This document shows positions 17,246 through 26,284 of a stretch of 64,000 bases of DNA, one piece after another. The DNA comes from an uncultured Dorea sp. (GTDB taxonomy: Bacteria; Bacillota; Clostridia; Lachnospirales; Lachnospiraceae): contig UQRE01000002.1 in assembly GCA_900543415.1 (NCBI GenBank), positions 1-64,000 on the forward strand, in the 5' to 3' direction. The first letter of the stretch is position 1, and every line of letters begins with the position of its first letter. The translations under genes were made by a program, and so were the position numbers. A model generated the notes under the pieces. The model was not told the origin of the DNA. It made no database searches and saw only the letters and a program-made list of their open reading frames with translations.

Positions 17246-18202
17246 ATGAAATGGAATCAGTTTCGCTTGAAGACAACAACGGAGGCGGAAGATATTGTCA
17301 GCAGTATGTTAAATGATCTTGGGATTGAGGGAGTGCAGATTGAGGATAGGATCCCTCTTACCCAGCAGGATAAAGAGCAGATGTTTGTAGACATTTTGCC
17401 GGATATCCCGGAGGATGACGGAACAGCATATCTTACCTTTTATCTGGATCAGGATGTGGATACTGCCCGGATTCTGGGAGAAGTTCGGCAGGAATTAGAA
17501 GACATGAGAAATTATGTGGATGTGGGAGAGTGTACCATCGAAGAGTCTGAGACGGAGGATGTAGACTGGGTGAATAACTGGAAGAAATATTTCCATCAGT
17601 TTTATATCGATGACATTCTTGTGATCCCGTCATGGGAAGATGTGAAGACCGAGGACAGTGACAAGATGGTGATCCACATTGATCCGGGTACTGCATTTGG
17701 AACCGGAATGCATGAGACTACCCAGCTCTGTATCCGTGCGCTTCGTAAATACACGAAGAAGGATGCACTTGTTCTGGATGTGGGATGCGGAAGTGGTATT
17801 TTAGGAATGCTGGCGTTAAAATTCGGTGCAGGTCATTCGATTGGAACAGATCTTGATCCGTGTGCCATTGACGCTACTCACGAGAATATGGAAGTCAATG
17901 GAATCGGAAAAGACCAGTATGAAGTTATGATCGGGAATATTATTGATGACAAAGCGGTGCAGGATCAGGTTGGCTATGAGAAATATGACATTGTGGCGGC
18001 AAATATTCTGGCAGATGTGCTGGTGCCTCTGACTCCGGTGATCGTACATCAGATGAAACCGGGAGCTGTGTATATTACAAGCGGTATCATTGACGATAAA
18101 GAAGAAGTTGTGGTAGAAGCAGTGAAGGCTGCAGGACTTACGGTGTTGGAAGTAAACCATCAAGGAGAGTGGGTGTCTGTGGTTGCTAAGAAAGAGGAGT
18201 AG
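17246..18202 (+). CDS. prmA: ribosomal protein L11 methyltransferase
   Basis: 318 residues, a SAM-dependent methyltransferase that methylates ribosomal protein L11. The N-terminal L11-binding domain is followed by the DPGTAFGTGMHETTQL motif typical of PrmA and the class I SAM motif LDVGCGSGILGM. AAAGGAG precedes the ATG at 17246. It is followed after 3 bases by rsmE, the usual prmA-rsmE pair in Firmicutes. Confidence 0.95.
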   Translation: MKWNQFRLKTTTEAEDIVSSMLNDLGIEGVQIEDRIPLTQQDKEQMFVDILPDIPEDDGTAYLTFYLDQDVDTARILGEVRQELEDMRNYVDVGECTIEESETEDVDWVNNWKKYFHQFYIDDILVIPSWEDVKTEDSDKMVIHIDPGTAFGTGMHETTQLCIRALRKYTKKDALVLDVGCGSGILGMLALKFGAGHSIGTDLDPCAIDATHENMEVNGIGKDQYEVMIGNIIDDKAVQDQVGYEKYDIVAANILADVLVPLTPVIVHQMKPGAVYITSGIIDDKEEVVVEAVKAAGLTVLEVNHQGEWVSVVAKKEE

Positions 18203-18205
18203 AAG

Positions 18206-18943
18206 ATGCAGCATTTTTTTGTAACGCCGGATCAAGTGGAAGACGCGAGGATTATTGTAGAAGGTTCGGATGTCAATCATATGAAGAATGTCCTTCGCTT
18301 GCGTCTCGGTGAAGAAGTGATGGTAAGTGATGGAAATAATCTGTCTTATTTATGCAAAGTTGAAGCTTATGAAGAGGATCGGGTGATTCTTGGGATACAG
18401 GAGACGAAGGAGGCAGACACAGAGTTACCATCCAAGGTTTATCTGTTTCAGGGACTTCCCAAAGGTGACAAAATGGAGCTGATCGTCCAGAAGGCGGTAG
18501 AGCTTGGAGTCTGCGAAGTGATTCCGGTTGCTATGAAGCGGTCTGTTGTGAAACTGGATCAGAAGAAGGCGCAGAAAAAATGTGCCCGCTGGCAGGAGAT
18601 TGCCAGAAGTGCGGCAAAACAGGCGGGGCGCGGTTATATCCCGAAGGTACATGAGGTGTTATCCTACCGGGAGGCGCTTGCATACTCCGAGCAGCTGGAC
18701 AGAGTGCTTCTGCCTTATGAGCTGGCGGAAGGAATGAAAGAAACGAAGAAAGTGATCACTTCTATACTTCCGGGGCAGTCTGTGGGAATCTATATCGGAC
18801 CGGAAGGCGGTTTTGAGAAAGAAGAAGTAGATCGGACTTTGGAACAGGGCGCAGAGGTGATCACGCTTGGAAAACGGATTCTTCGCACAGAGACGGCAGG
18901 ACTTGCCGCGCTGGCGGTGTTGATGTTCCATTTGGAAGGGTAG
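18206..18943 (+). CDS. rsmE: 16S rRNA (uracil(1498)-N(3))-methyltransferase
   Basis: 245 residues, a SPOUT-family methyltransferase acting on U1498 of 16S rRNA. The small N-terminal PUA-like domain (MQHFFVTPDQ, VLRLRLGEEV) precedes the knotted catalytic domain with IGPEGGFEKEEVD and LGKRILRTETAGLAAL, which bind SAM. Family length is normal. It is tightly packed behind prmA and separated by 44 bases from the cysteine desulfurase gene. Confidence 0.95.
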   Translation: MQHFFVTPDQVEDARIIVEGSDVNHMKNVLRLRLGEEVMVSDGNNLSYLCKVEAYEEDRVILGIQETKEADTELPSKVYLFQGLPKGDKMELIVQKAVELGVCEVIPVAMKRSVVKLDQKKAQKKCARWQEIARSAAKQAGRGYIPKVHEVLSYREALAYSEQLDRVLLPYELAEGMKETKKVITSILPGQSVGIYIGPEGGFEKEEVDRTLEQGAEVITLGKRILRTETAGLAALAVLMFHLEG

Positions 18944-18987
18944 TTACATACCTTAATAACAAGAAAAAGAATGAGGAAGTAGATAGC

Positions 18988-20145
18988 ATGAGAGAAATAT
19001 ATCTGGACAATTCTGCGACGACCAAAGCTTATGAGAGTGTGGGAGAGCTTGTATACAAAGTCATGTGTGAAGATTACGGGAATCCGTCTTCCAGACATGT
19101 AAAGGGAGTGACAGCGGAGGGTTATATCAAAGATGCAAAGGAAATACTTGCGAAGCTTATGAAAGTACAGGAAAAAGAGATTTTCTTTACTTCCGGCGGA
19201 ACAGAGAGCGATAATCTGGCGCTTATGGGGGCGGCAAGAGCCAACAGACGCGCAGGGAATCATCTGATCACTTCTTCCATTGAACATCCGGCTATTATCA
19301 ATACGATGCGCCATCTGGAGGAAGAAGGTTTCCGTGTGACATTTCTTCCGGTAGATAAATACGGACGGATTGAGCTTTCCGCATTAAAAGAAGCGCTCTG
19401 TCCGGAGACGATTCTGGTGTCTGTCATGTATGTGAACAACGAAGTGGGTTCGGTACAGCCCATTCAAGAGGCGGCTTCTATGGTAAAGGCTTATAATCAG
19501 AATATTCTGTTCCACGTGGATGCGGTGCAGGGATTCGGTAAATACAGAATCTATCCAAAACGGTTAAAGGTGGATATGTGTTCGATCAGTGGACATAAGA
19601 TTCACGGGCCAAAAGGGATCGGCGCGCTCTATGTAGACAGCCATGTGAAGATACAGCCGATTGTATTTGGCGGTGAACAGCAAAGGAATGTCCGTTCCGG
19701 TACGGAAAATGTTCCCGGTATTGCGGGACTTGGGCTTGCGGCAAAGACCATTTACGATCAGTTGGATAAGAAAGTGGAACGGATGCGGGAATTGAAGGAG
19801 CATTTTATCGAAGGGGTATTGAAGATCGAAGATACAGTGATTCACGGACTTCCTGATGCAACCTCTGCGCCGCATATCATCAGCGTAGGGTTTGCAGGTA
19901 TCCGAAGCGAAGTGCTCCTGCATGCGCTGGAAGAAAAAGGAATCTATGTATCTTCCGGTTCAGCCTGTGCGTCCAACCACCCGCAGGTCAGCGGTGTGCT
20001 AAAGGGAATCGGAGCAAAACAGGAATTTTTGGACGCTACTCTTCGCTTCAGTCTGTCAGAATTTACGACGTTAGAAGAGATTGACTATACATTGGATACC
20101 CTTTATAATATAGTACCGATACTTCGAAAATATACCAGACGGTAG
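18988..20145 (+). CDS. cysteine desulfurase (NifS/IscS family), probable ThiI partner
   Basis: 385-residue PLP enzyme that removes sulfur from cysteine. The PLP lysine lies in SISGHKIHGPKGIGALY, the catalytic Cys in YVSSGSACASNHP, and the N-terminus MREIYLDNSATT is typical. It lies 34 bases upstream of thiI. In Bacillus subtilis the equivalent NifZ protein donates sulfur directly to a rhodanese-less ThiI for 4-thiouridine in tRNA; the same arrangement here supports that role over general Fe-S assembly. Confidence 0.92.
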   Translation: MREIYLDNSATTKAYESVGELVYKVMCEDYGNPSSRHVKGVTAEGYIKDAKEILAKLMKVQEKEIFFTSGGTESDNLALMGAARANRRAGNHLITSSIEHPAIINTMRHLEEEGFRVTFLPVDKYGRIELSALKEALCPETILVSVMYVNNEVGSVQPIQEAASMVKAYNQNILFHVDAVQGFGKYRIYPKRLKVDMCSISGHKIHGPKGIGALYVDSHVKIQPIVFGGEQQRNVRSGTENVPGIAGLGLAAKTIYDQLDKKVERMRELKEHFIEGVLKIEDTVIHGLPDATSAPHIISVGFAGIRSEVLLHALEEKGIYVSSGSACASNHPQVSGVLKGIGAKQEFLDATLRFSLSEFTTLEEIDYTLDTLYNIVPILRKYTRR

Positions 20146-20179
20146 AGAGAAGATCGTCTGATCAAAGGAGAAATAAGGA

Positions 20180-21364
20180 ATGAAATTTCATACATTTTTA
20201 TTAAAATACGGAGAAATTGGATTAAAAGGTAAAAATCGTTATCTGTTTGAAGATGCGTTAGTGCGTCAGATCCGTTTTGCGTTGAAGGATGTGGACGGGA
20301 ATTTTCAGGTACACAAATCTCAGGCGAGAATTTATGTGGACTGTGAAGGAGAATACGATTATGAGGATACGGTAGAACATTTGCAGAGAGTGTTTGGTCT
20401 TGTGGGAATCTGTCCGGTTGTCCGCATGAAGGATCAGGGTTTTGAGCAGTTGAAAAAAGATGTGGTTGCTTATATGGATGAAATGTATCCGGATAAGAAT
20501 CTGACCTTCAAGGTGGAGGCAAGAAGAGCGAAAAAATCTTACCCGAAGACGTCCATGGAGATCAACTGTGATTTGGGAGAAGCGATCCTTGACGTATTTC
20601 CGGAGACAAAGGTTGATGTGCATAAGCCGGATGTCCTCCTGAATGTGGAAGTCCGTCAGGAGATTTATGTCTATTCCCAGATTATTCCGGGAGCCGGTGG
20701 TATGCCGGTAGGAACTGCCGGAAAGGCAATGCTTCTGTTATCCGGCGGAATTGACAGCCCGGTGGCAGGATATATGATCGCAAAGCGCGGTGTCGGTATT
20801 GAAGCGACTTATTTCCATGCACCTCCGTACACGAGTGAGCGTGCGAAACAAAAAGTAGTGGATCTTGCGAAGATCGTATCCAGATATTCCGGTCCGATCA
20901 AGCTTCATGTGGTGAATTTTACAGATATCCAGCTGTATATCTATGATCAGTGTCCACACGATGAATTGACGATCATCATGCGTCGATATATGATGCGGAT
21001 TGCAGAGCATTTTGCGAAGAAAGACGATTGCCTCGGAATGATCACAGGAGAAAGCATTGGTCAGGTGGCAAGTCAGACGATGCAGAGTCTTGCGGCTACG
21101 AATGATGTATGTACGTTACCGGTATATCGTCCGGTGATCGGATTTGACAAACGGGATATTGTAGAGATCGCGGAGAAGATTGACACATTTGAGACATCTA
21201 TCCAGCCGTTTGAGGATTGTTGTACCATCTTTGTGGCGAAGCATCCGGTGACGAAGCCGAATATTGAGGTGATCCGCCGCTCTGAGGAGAAGCTGGCAGA
21301 GAAGATTGATGAGATGATGAAGACTGCTATTGAGACTGCAGAGATTATTGAAGTGCAGGCATAA
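20180..21364 (+). CDS. thiI: tRNA 4-thiouridine synthase ThiI
   Basis: 394 residues: an N-terminal ferredoxin-like/THUMP RNA-binding region, then a PP-loop ATP pyrophosphatase domain with LLLSGGIDSPVAGYM. It adenylates U8 of tRNA for sulfur transfer and may also supply thiazole sulfur. There is no C-terminal rhodanese domain, as in the short Firmicutes form that depends on a dedicated cysteine desulfurase, here encoded just upstream. The gene ends directly at a bidirectional terminator. Confidence 0.95.
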   Translation: MKFHTFLLKYGEIGLKGKNRYLFEDALVRQIRFALKDVDGNFQVHKSQARIYVDCEGEYDYEDTVEHLQRVFGLVGICPVVRMKDQGFEQLKKDVVAYMDEMYPDKNLTFKVEARRAKKSYPKTSMEINCDLGEAILDVFPETKVDVHKPDVLLNVEVRQEIYVYSQIIPGAGGMPVGTAGKAMLLLSGGIDSPVAGYMIAKRGVGIEATYFHAPPYTSERAKQKVVDLAKIVSRYSGPIKLHVVNFTDIQLYIYDQCPHDELTIIMRRYMMRIAEHFAKKDDCLGMITGESIGQVASQTMQSLAATNDVCTLPVYRPVIGFDKRDIVEIAEKIDTFETSIQPFEDCCTIFVAKHPVTKPNIEVIRRSEEKLAEKIDEMMKTAIETAEIIEVQA

Positions 21365-21394
21365 AAAAAGAATGTGCTCCGGCACATTCTTTTT
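21365..21394. terminator. bidirectional rho-independent terminator
   Basis: Perfect 13-bp stem (21365-21377 with 21382-21394) with a 4-base loop, A5 on the left and T5 on the right. It serves thiI on the + strand and the HPr-like gene on the - strand. Confidence 0.88.
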
Positions 21395-21402
21395 CAAGCT
21401 TG

Positions 21403-21636
21403 TTATACGAGATAAGGCTTTAATACTTGAAGAATATTTTCAGCCTCTTCTCCTTCTGCGTGGATATTAAGATCAATATCCTTAGAAAGATCTAAACTGA
21501 AGATACCCATGATAGACTTAGCGTCAATCACGTATCTGCCGGATACAAGATCAAAATCGTAATCATATTTGGTAATGTCATTTACAAATGACTTTACTTT
21601 GTCGATAGAATTTAAAGAAATTTTAACTGTTTTCAT
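21403..21636 (-). CDS. HPr-like protein lacking the phospho-acceptor histidine
   Basis: 77 residues, the only minus-strand gene in the window. It resembles HPr/Crh over the C-terminal two thirds: AKSIMGIFSLDL matches the loop around regulatory Ser46 of HPr (here Ser41), followed by IDLNIHAEGEEAENIL. The N-terminal region where HPr has GxHARPA reads SIDKVKSFVND, so the His15 that carries phosphate in the PTS is missing. By analogy with Crh it may act only in regulation through Ser phosphorylation by HPr kinase, which is an inference. It has a strong ribosome-binding site and its own promoter. Confidence 0.8.
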   Translation of the reverse strand: MKTVKISLNSIDKVKSFVNDITKYDYDFDLVSGRYVIDAKSIMGIFSLDLSKDIDLNIHAEGEEAENILQVLKPYLV

Positions 21637-21674
21637 CGGAACATACCTCCTTGGTTTTGTTTTGTTCTATACCT

Positions 21675-21703
21675 ATCTTAGTTTTAAGAATGAAAAAAGT
21701 CAA
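21675..21703 (-). promoter_or_regulatory. sigma-A promoter of the HPr-like gene
   Basis: On the minus strand: TTGACT, 17-base spacer, TAAGAT, about 40 bases before the start codon. It faces away from mtaB. Confidence 0.6.
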
Positions 21704-21738
21704 GAATGAATTGTAAAAGAAAGGAAATATACAGGGTT

Positions 21739-23013
21739 ATGAAGAAAGTAGCGCTGCACAATCTTGGATGTAAAGTAAATGCCTATGAGACTGAAGCTAT
21801 GCAGGAATTGTTAGAAAAAAGCGGATATGAGATCGTGCCTTTTCAGGAGGGAGCAGATATTTACATTATCAATACTTGCACGGTGACCAATATCGCAGAC
21901 CGTAAATCAAGGCAGATGCTCCACAGGGCGAGAAAGATGAATCCCGATGCCATTGTTGTGGCAGCAGGATGTTATGTCCAGACGGAGAAGGAGCAGGTGG
22001 ACGAGTGTATTGATATCGTTGTGGGAAATAACAGGAAGCATGATATTGTAAAGATTCTGGAATGTTATGATTCTAAGTTGAAAAGAGAAATCATTGATAT
22101 CAATCAGACCAAGGAATATGAGGAGCTTACGCTGGATCAGACTGCGGAACATACGAGGGCATATCTGAAGGTGCAGGATGGATGTAATCAGTTCTGTTCC
22201 TATTGTATTATTCCTTATGCGAGAGGCCGTGTGAGAAGCCGTGCGTTGGAAAGTGTTGTAAAGGAAGTGAAGGCGCTGGCGTCAAATGGTTATCAGGAAG
22301 TGGTTCTTACCGGAATCCATCTGAGCTCTTACGGGGTCGATACAGGAGAAAGCCTTTTGTCTTTGATTCTTGCGGTTCATGAAGTGGAAGGAATCAAAAG
22401 GATTCGTCTGGGGTCTCTGGAGCCGAGAATCATCACAGAGGAATTTGCAAAGACAATCTCCGGTCTTCCGAAAATGTGTCCGCATTTTCATTTATCCTTA
22501 CAGAGCGGCTGCAATGCTACGCTGAAGCGGATGAACCGCAGATATACTGCACAGGAATATTATGAGAAATGCGAGCTCCTTCGGAAATATTTTGACCATC
22601 CGGCGCTTACGACTGATATTATTGTAGGTTTCCCCGGGGAGACAGAGGAAGAATTTGAAGAGTCCAGAGCATTTGTGGACAAAGTCGGCTTCTATGAGAC
22701 CCATGTATTCAAGTATTCCAGACGGGAAGGAACGAAGGCGGCAGTAATGCAAGATCAGGTGCCGGAACCTGTGAAAGCGGCAAGAAGCAAGGTGCTTCTT
22801 GAGCTGAATGAGACGAAGCGTGCAGCTTACGAAGAGCGTCTGATCGGAACAACGCAGGAAGTGCTTATGGAAGAGCAAATGGAGATTGACGGTATCATCT
22901 GTCAGGTGGGACATACGAAAGAGTATGTGAAGATTGCATATGAGACGGAGGAGAATCTGTCGAATCAGATCGTAGATGTAGAAATTGAGAGTCATTTGCA
23001 AATCAAACATTGA
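21739..23013 (+). CDS. mtaB: tRNA t6A37 methylthiotransferase MtaB
   Basis: About 424 residues, a radical-SAM enzyme converting t6A37 to ms2t6A37 in tRNA. The N-terminal UPF0004 domain has three cluster cysteines (HNLGCKVNAYE, INTCTVTN, AAGCYVQT). The radical-SAM motif is CNQFCSYCIIPYARGRVRSR, and a TRAM-like C-terminus follows. The longer in-frame ATG at 21706 lacks a ribosome-binding site and would add residues unlike the family; MKKVALHNLGCK from 21739 matches the usual start, although its AAGGA site is rather far (13 bases). Confidence 0.92.
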   Translation: MKKVALHNLGCKVNAYETEAMQELLEKSGYEIVPFQEGADIYIINTCTVTNIADRKSRQMLHRARKMNPDAIVVAAGCYVQTEKEQVDECIDIVVGNNRKHDIVKILECYDSKLKREIIDINQTKEYEELTLDQTAEHTRAYLKVQDGCNQFCSYCIIPYARGRVRSRALESVVKEVKALASNGYQEVVLTGIHLSSYGVDTGESLLSLILAVHEVEGIKRIRLGSLEPRIITEEFAKTISGLPKMCPHFHLSLQSGCNATLKRMNRRYTAQEYYEKCELLRKYFDHPALTTDIIVGFPGETEEEFEESRAFVDKVGFYETHVFKYSRREGTKAAVMQDQVPEPVKAARSKVLLELNETKRAAYEERLIGTTQEVLMEEQMEIDGIICQVGHTKEYVKIAYETEENLSNQIVDVEIESHLQIKH

Positions 23014-23038
23014 ATTTTCAATCGTAATAAGTTAAAAT
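23010..23038 (+). promoter_or_regulatory. sigma-A promoter of the ireB operon
   Basis: TTGAAT (23010-23015), 17-base spacer, TAAAAT (23033-23038). The -35 overlaps the mtaB stop codon. Confidence 0.55.
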
Positions 23039-23071
23039 AAACTGTAAAGTATTTTTGGAGGACGTGAGTAT

Positions 23072-23335
23072 ATGAAAGATTTAAGCAATACACAGTTTTT
23101 TCAGGTAGAAAGCGGTCCGCAGATTCAGGCAAAAGATATTCTGGAGATCGTGTACAAGGCGCTGAGCGAAAAAGGCTACAATCCGGTGAACCAGATCGTG
23201 GGTTATATCATGTCAGGGGACCCTACTTATATTACCAGTTATAATGGGGCAAGAAGTCTGATTATGAAGATGGAGCGCGATGAGCTGGTAGAAGAGATGC
23301 TTAAGACGTATATCAAGCATAATCAGTGGGGATAA
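23072..23335 (+). CDS. ireB: IreB family regulatory phosphoprotein
   Basis: 87 residues, matching the IreB/YrzL family (UPF0297): [20 protein letters not shown] and [20 protein letters not shown]. In Enterococcus faecalis IreB is a substrate of the Ser/Thr kinase IreK, which senses cell-wall stress and controls cephalosporin resistance; N-terminal Thr residues are the phosphosites there. Here a Thr lies at residue 7 (SNTQFF). GGAGG precedes the ATG. It heads the conserved ireB-ruvX-DUF1292 block. Confidence 0.92.
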   Translation: MKDLSNTQFFQVESGPQIQAKDILEIVYKALSEKGYNPVNQIVGYIMSGDPTYITSYNGARSLIMKMERDELVEEMLKTYIKHNQWG

Positions 23336-23340
23336 TATCT

Positions 23341-23763
23341 ATGAGAATCATGGGGCTGGATTATGGTACGAAGACGGTTGGTGTAGCGATCAGCGATGCG
23401 CTTGGGATTACTGCTCAGGCAGTCGAGACAATTACCCGGAAAGAAGAGAATAAGCTTAGGAAGACTTGTGCAAGGATTGAGGAACTGATCAAAGAATATG
23501 AGGTCGGCAAAATCGTGCTGGGACTTCCCAAGCATATGAACAATGATATCGGAATAAGAGCTGAAGCGGCGATAGACTTCGGCGAGATGTTGAAGAGACG
23601 GACAGGCCTTGACGTTGTGATGTGGGACGAGAGACTGACAACTGTGTCTGCAGAACGGACGTTGATGGAGAGTAAAATAAGACGCGAAGATCGTAAGAAA
23701 TATATTGATAAGATTGCGGCAGTCTTTATATTGCAAGGTTATTTGGATGCACAGGATTCGTAA
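23341..23763 (+). CDS. ruvX: Holliday junction resolvase-like/pre-16S rRNA nuclease YqgF
   Basis: About 140 residues with the RNase H-like fold: [17 protein letters not shown] at the N-terminus (catalytic Asp), GLPKHMN, and [11 protein letters not shown] near the C-terminus. The family is implicated in maturing the 16S rRNA 5' end. A GTG at 23326 inside ireB is in frame, but GGGG at 23328-23331 fits the ATG at 23341 and gives the normal family length. Confidence 0.93.
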   Translation: MRIMGLDYGTKTVGVAISDALGITAQAVETITRKEENKLRKTCARIEELIKEYEVGKIVLGLPKHMNNDIGIRAEAAIDFGEMLKRRTGLDVVMWDERLTTVSAERTLMESKIRREDRKKYIDKIAAVFILQGYLDAQDS

Positions 23764-23784
23764 GATTCGTGAGGTGTTATTTTG

Positions 23785-24042
23785 ATGGAAAAGATTAAGT
23801 TTATGTCTGAGGAGATGCAGGAAACAGATTTTTATGTGTTGGAGCAGACAAAGGTAAATGGAGTGTCTTACATTTTAGTGACGGATTCGGAGGAAGACGA
23901 CGCGGAATGTTTAATTTTAAAAGATACATCAGCAGAAGATGATAAGGAAAGTGTCTACGAGATCGTGGAAGATGCGACAGAGCTTGGCGCGGTTTTGAAG
24001 ATATTTGAGGAACTACTGGAAGATATTGAGATTGAAAGGTAA
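23785..24042 (+). CDS. DUF1292 domain-containing protein (YrzB-like)
   Basis: About 85 residues, very acidic, matching DUF1292: ETDFYVLEQTKVNGVSYILV followed by a run of Asp/Glu and VYEIVEDATELGAV. The function is unknown, but ireB-ruvX-DUF1292 order is conserved across Firmicutes. GAGGTG at 23771-23776 is 8 bases from the ATG at 23785; a TTG immediately upstream is in frame but less likely. Confidence 0.88.
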   Translation: MEKIKFMSEEMQETDFYVLEQTKVNGVSYILVTDSEEDDAECLILKDTSAEDDKESVYEIVEDATELGAVLKIFEELLEDIEIER

Positions 24043-24048
24043 GAGCTT

Positions 24049-24528
24049 ATGTCTATCAGTCAGGAAAAATTCAAAAAAATGCTGAAAGAAAAAGGTCTAA
24101 AAGTAACGAACCAGCGGTTACTTGTATTAGAGGTACTGGCAGACAATCGTCACAGACATTTGACTGCGGAAGATATCTATGAGCTGGTAAGAGAAGATTA
24201 CCCGGAGATAGGGCTGGCGACTATTTACCGGACCGTACAGTTGTTATTAGAAATGCAGTTGGTTGACCGGATCAATCTGGATGATGGATGCGCACGTTAT
24301 GAAATCGGCGAGGTTTATGATGGAAAGAATAAGCATCACCACCATCATTTGATCTGCAGGACATGTGGAAAGATAACCCCTTTCAAAGATGATCTGCTGG
24401 AAGAGCTGGAACGACGGATTGAGCAAGAGGAAGGGTTTCATGTGTTGGATCACGAGCTAAAGTTCTACGGACAGTGTATGGATTGCCAGAAGAAGGCGAA
24501 ACAGCGCGGAGAACACATGGAGGTGTAA
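24049..24528 (+). CDS. Fur family transcriptional regulator
   Basis: 159 residues. A winged-helix DNA-binding domain (LKVTNQRLLVLEVLA, GLATIYRTVQLLLEM) is followed by the dimer and metal domain with a KHHHHHLICRTCGK segment and a second CMDC pair. The four cysteines form the structural zinc site and the histidine cluster supplies the regulatory metal site. Fur, PerR and Zur cannot be separated from sequence alone. It lies 6 bases after the DUF1292 gene, and rnj starts 2 bases after its stop, so it is in one transcription unit with RNase J. Confidence 0.9.
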   Translation: MSISQEKFKKMLKEKGLKVTNQRLLVLEVLADNRHRHLTAEDIYELVREDYPEIGLATIYRTVQLLLEMQLVDRINLDDGCARYEIGEVYDGKNKHHHHHLICRTCGKITPFKDDLLEELERRIEQEEGFHVLDHELKFYGQCMDCQKKAKQRGEHMEV

Positions 24529-24530
24529 AT

Positions 24531-26198
24531 TTGAAAAAAGAGAATAATGGAAAGCTGCGTATCATTCCACTTGGCGGCTTGGAGAAGATTGGAATGAACA
24601 TCACTGCCTTCGAGTATGAAGACAGTATTATTGTTGTGGATTGCGGGCTTGCATTTCCGGAAGATGATATGCTGGGAATCGATCTTGTTATTCCGGACGT
24701 CACTTATTTGAAAGATAATATCCAGAAGGTGAAGGGCTTTGTTATTACCCACGGTCATGAGGACCATATTGGTGCATTGTCCTATATACTTCGGGAAATG
24801 AATCTTCCGATCTATGCGACAAAGCTTACAATGGGAATCATTGAGAGAAAGCTCTCAGAGCATAATCTTCTGCGCAGCACAAGAAGAAAAGTAGTAAAGC
24901 ATGGACAGTCTATTAATTTAGGACAATTTCGAATTGAATTTATTAAGACCAACCACAGTATTCAGGATGCAGCGGCGCTTGCGATCTATTCGCCGGCGGG
25001 AATTGTTGTGCATACGGGAGACTTTAAAGTGGATTATACACCGGTATTCGGTGATGCTATCGATCTGCAGCGGTTTGCAGAAATCGGAAAGAAGGGTGTT
25101 CTTGCGTTGATGTCAGACAGTACCAATGCAGAGCGTCCGGGATTTACCCAGTCAGAGCGAACGGTCGGAATTACATTTGATCATATTTTTGCAGAACATC
25201 AGAATACGAGAATCATCATTGCGACTTTTGCGTCAAATGTGGATCGTGTACAGCAGATCATCAACTCTGCATGCAAATATGACCGAAAGGTTGTGGTGGA
25301 AGGTCGCAGTATGGTGAATATCATTTCTGTTGCGCAGGAACTTGGCTATCTGCAGGTGCCGGATAAGACTTTGATTGAGATCGATCAGATGAAGAACTAT
25401 CCGCCGGAGAAGACGGTGCTCATTACGACCGGAAGCCAGGGAGAATCTATGGCGGCATTGTCCCGTATGGCGGCAGATGTGCATAAGAAAGTGACGATCA
25501 TGCCGGGAGATACTGTTATCTTCAGTTCGAACCCGATACCGGGAAATGAAAAATCTGTATCAAGAGTAATCAATGAATTGTCGTCTAAGGGAGCAAATGT
25601 AATCTTCCAGGATGCCCACGTGTCAGGGCATGCCTGTCAGGAAGAGTTGAAGCTGATCTATTCCCTTGTAAAGCCGAAGTATGCGATTCCGGTACACGGC
25701 GAATATCGTCATTTGAAAGCAAATGCAGGGATTGCGAAAAACCTTGGAATCCCGAAGGAAAATATATTTATTTTACAATCCGGAGAAGTGCTGGAGGTAA
25801 GTGACAAAGAGGCGAAAGTAGTCGATAAAGTGCATACCGGAGAGATCTTAGTAGACGGACTCGGTGTCGGTGATGTAGGAAATATCGTTCTGCGTGACCG
25901 TCAGCATCTTGCAGAAGACGGAATACTGATCGTAGTGCTGACCTTGGAAAAAGGAAGCAATCAGCTTCTGGCGGGCCCGGATATCGTATCCCGCGGATTC
26001 GTCTATGTAAGAGAATCAGAAGGTTTGATGGAAGAAGCGAGAAAAGTGGTGACAGAAGCAGTGGAAGACTGCCTGACACATCAGCGCAACGCAGACTGGA
26101 GCAAGATCAAACTGGTGATCCGCGATACTATGAACGAATTTATATGGAAACGCACAAAGCGTAAACCAATGATTTTACCAATTATTATGGACGTGTAG
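24531..26198 (+). CDS. rnj: ribonuclease J
   Basis: About 555 residues, metallo-beta-lactamase/beta-CASP ribonuclease of the RNase J family. The zinc motif THGHEDHIGA (His74, His76, Asp78, His79) is complete, as are MSDSTNAERPG, GSQGESM and the HVSGHA motif. RNase J degrades and processes RNA as 5'-3' exonuclease and endonuclease. The reading frame extends into fur, but GGAGGTG at 24519-24525 places the start at TTG 24531, giving the family's usual length. Confidence 0.94.
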   Translation: MKKENNGKLRIIPLGGLEKIGMNITAFEYEDSIIVVDCGLAFPEDDMLGIDLVIPDVTYLKDNIQKVKGFVITHGHEDHIGALSYILREMNLPIYATKLTMGIIERKLSEHNLLRSTRRKVVKHGQSINLGQFRIEFIKTNHSIQDAAALAIYSPAGIVVHTGDFKVDYTPVFGDAIDLQRFAEIGKKGVLALMSDSTNAERPGFTQSERTVGITFDHIFAEHQNTRIIIATFASNVDRVQQIINSACKYDRKVVVEGRSMVNIISVAQELGYLQVPDKTLIEIDQMKNYPPEKTVLITTGSQGESMAALSRMAADVHKKVTIMPGDTVIFSSNPIPGNEKSVSRVINELSSKGANVIFQDAHVSGHACQEELKLIYSLVKPKYAIPVHGEYRHLKANAGIAKNLGIPKENIFILQSGEVLEVSDKEAKVVDKVHTGEILVDGLGVGDVGNIVLRDRQHLAEDGILIVVLTLEKGSNQLLAGPDIVSRGFVYVRESEGLMEEARKVVTEAVEDCLTHQRNADWSKIKLVIRDTMNEFIWKRTKRKPMILPIIMDV

Positions 26199-26284
26199 TT
26201 GGGGACGTAGCCTTTTTGCAAAAGGCTACGTCCCAAATTGCGATTTGACCTGTCCTAAATTGAAAAAGGGGGTGTCCCAAATTG
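26199..26284 (+). repeat. palindrome plus three 22-bp-spaced direct repeats (REP/MITE-like element)
   Basis: After the rnj stop there is a perfect 15-bp inverted repeat (26202-26216 with 26220-26234, 3-base loop) with no T-run after it. Then come three copies of GTCC[C/T]AAATTG starting at 26230, 26252 and 26274, exactly 22 bases apart. The first copy overlaps the palindrome's right arm; the last contains the TTG start of trmR. The layout suggests a small non-coding mobile or REP-like repeat, although copies elsewhere cannot be checked here. Confidence 0.6.

Noticed and set aside
26230..26284. Three evenly spaced repeats considered as a CRISPR array
   Set aside because: The repeats are 11 bases with 11-base spacers, far below CRISPR sizes, and there are no cas genes in the window.
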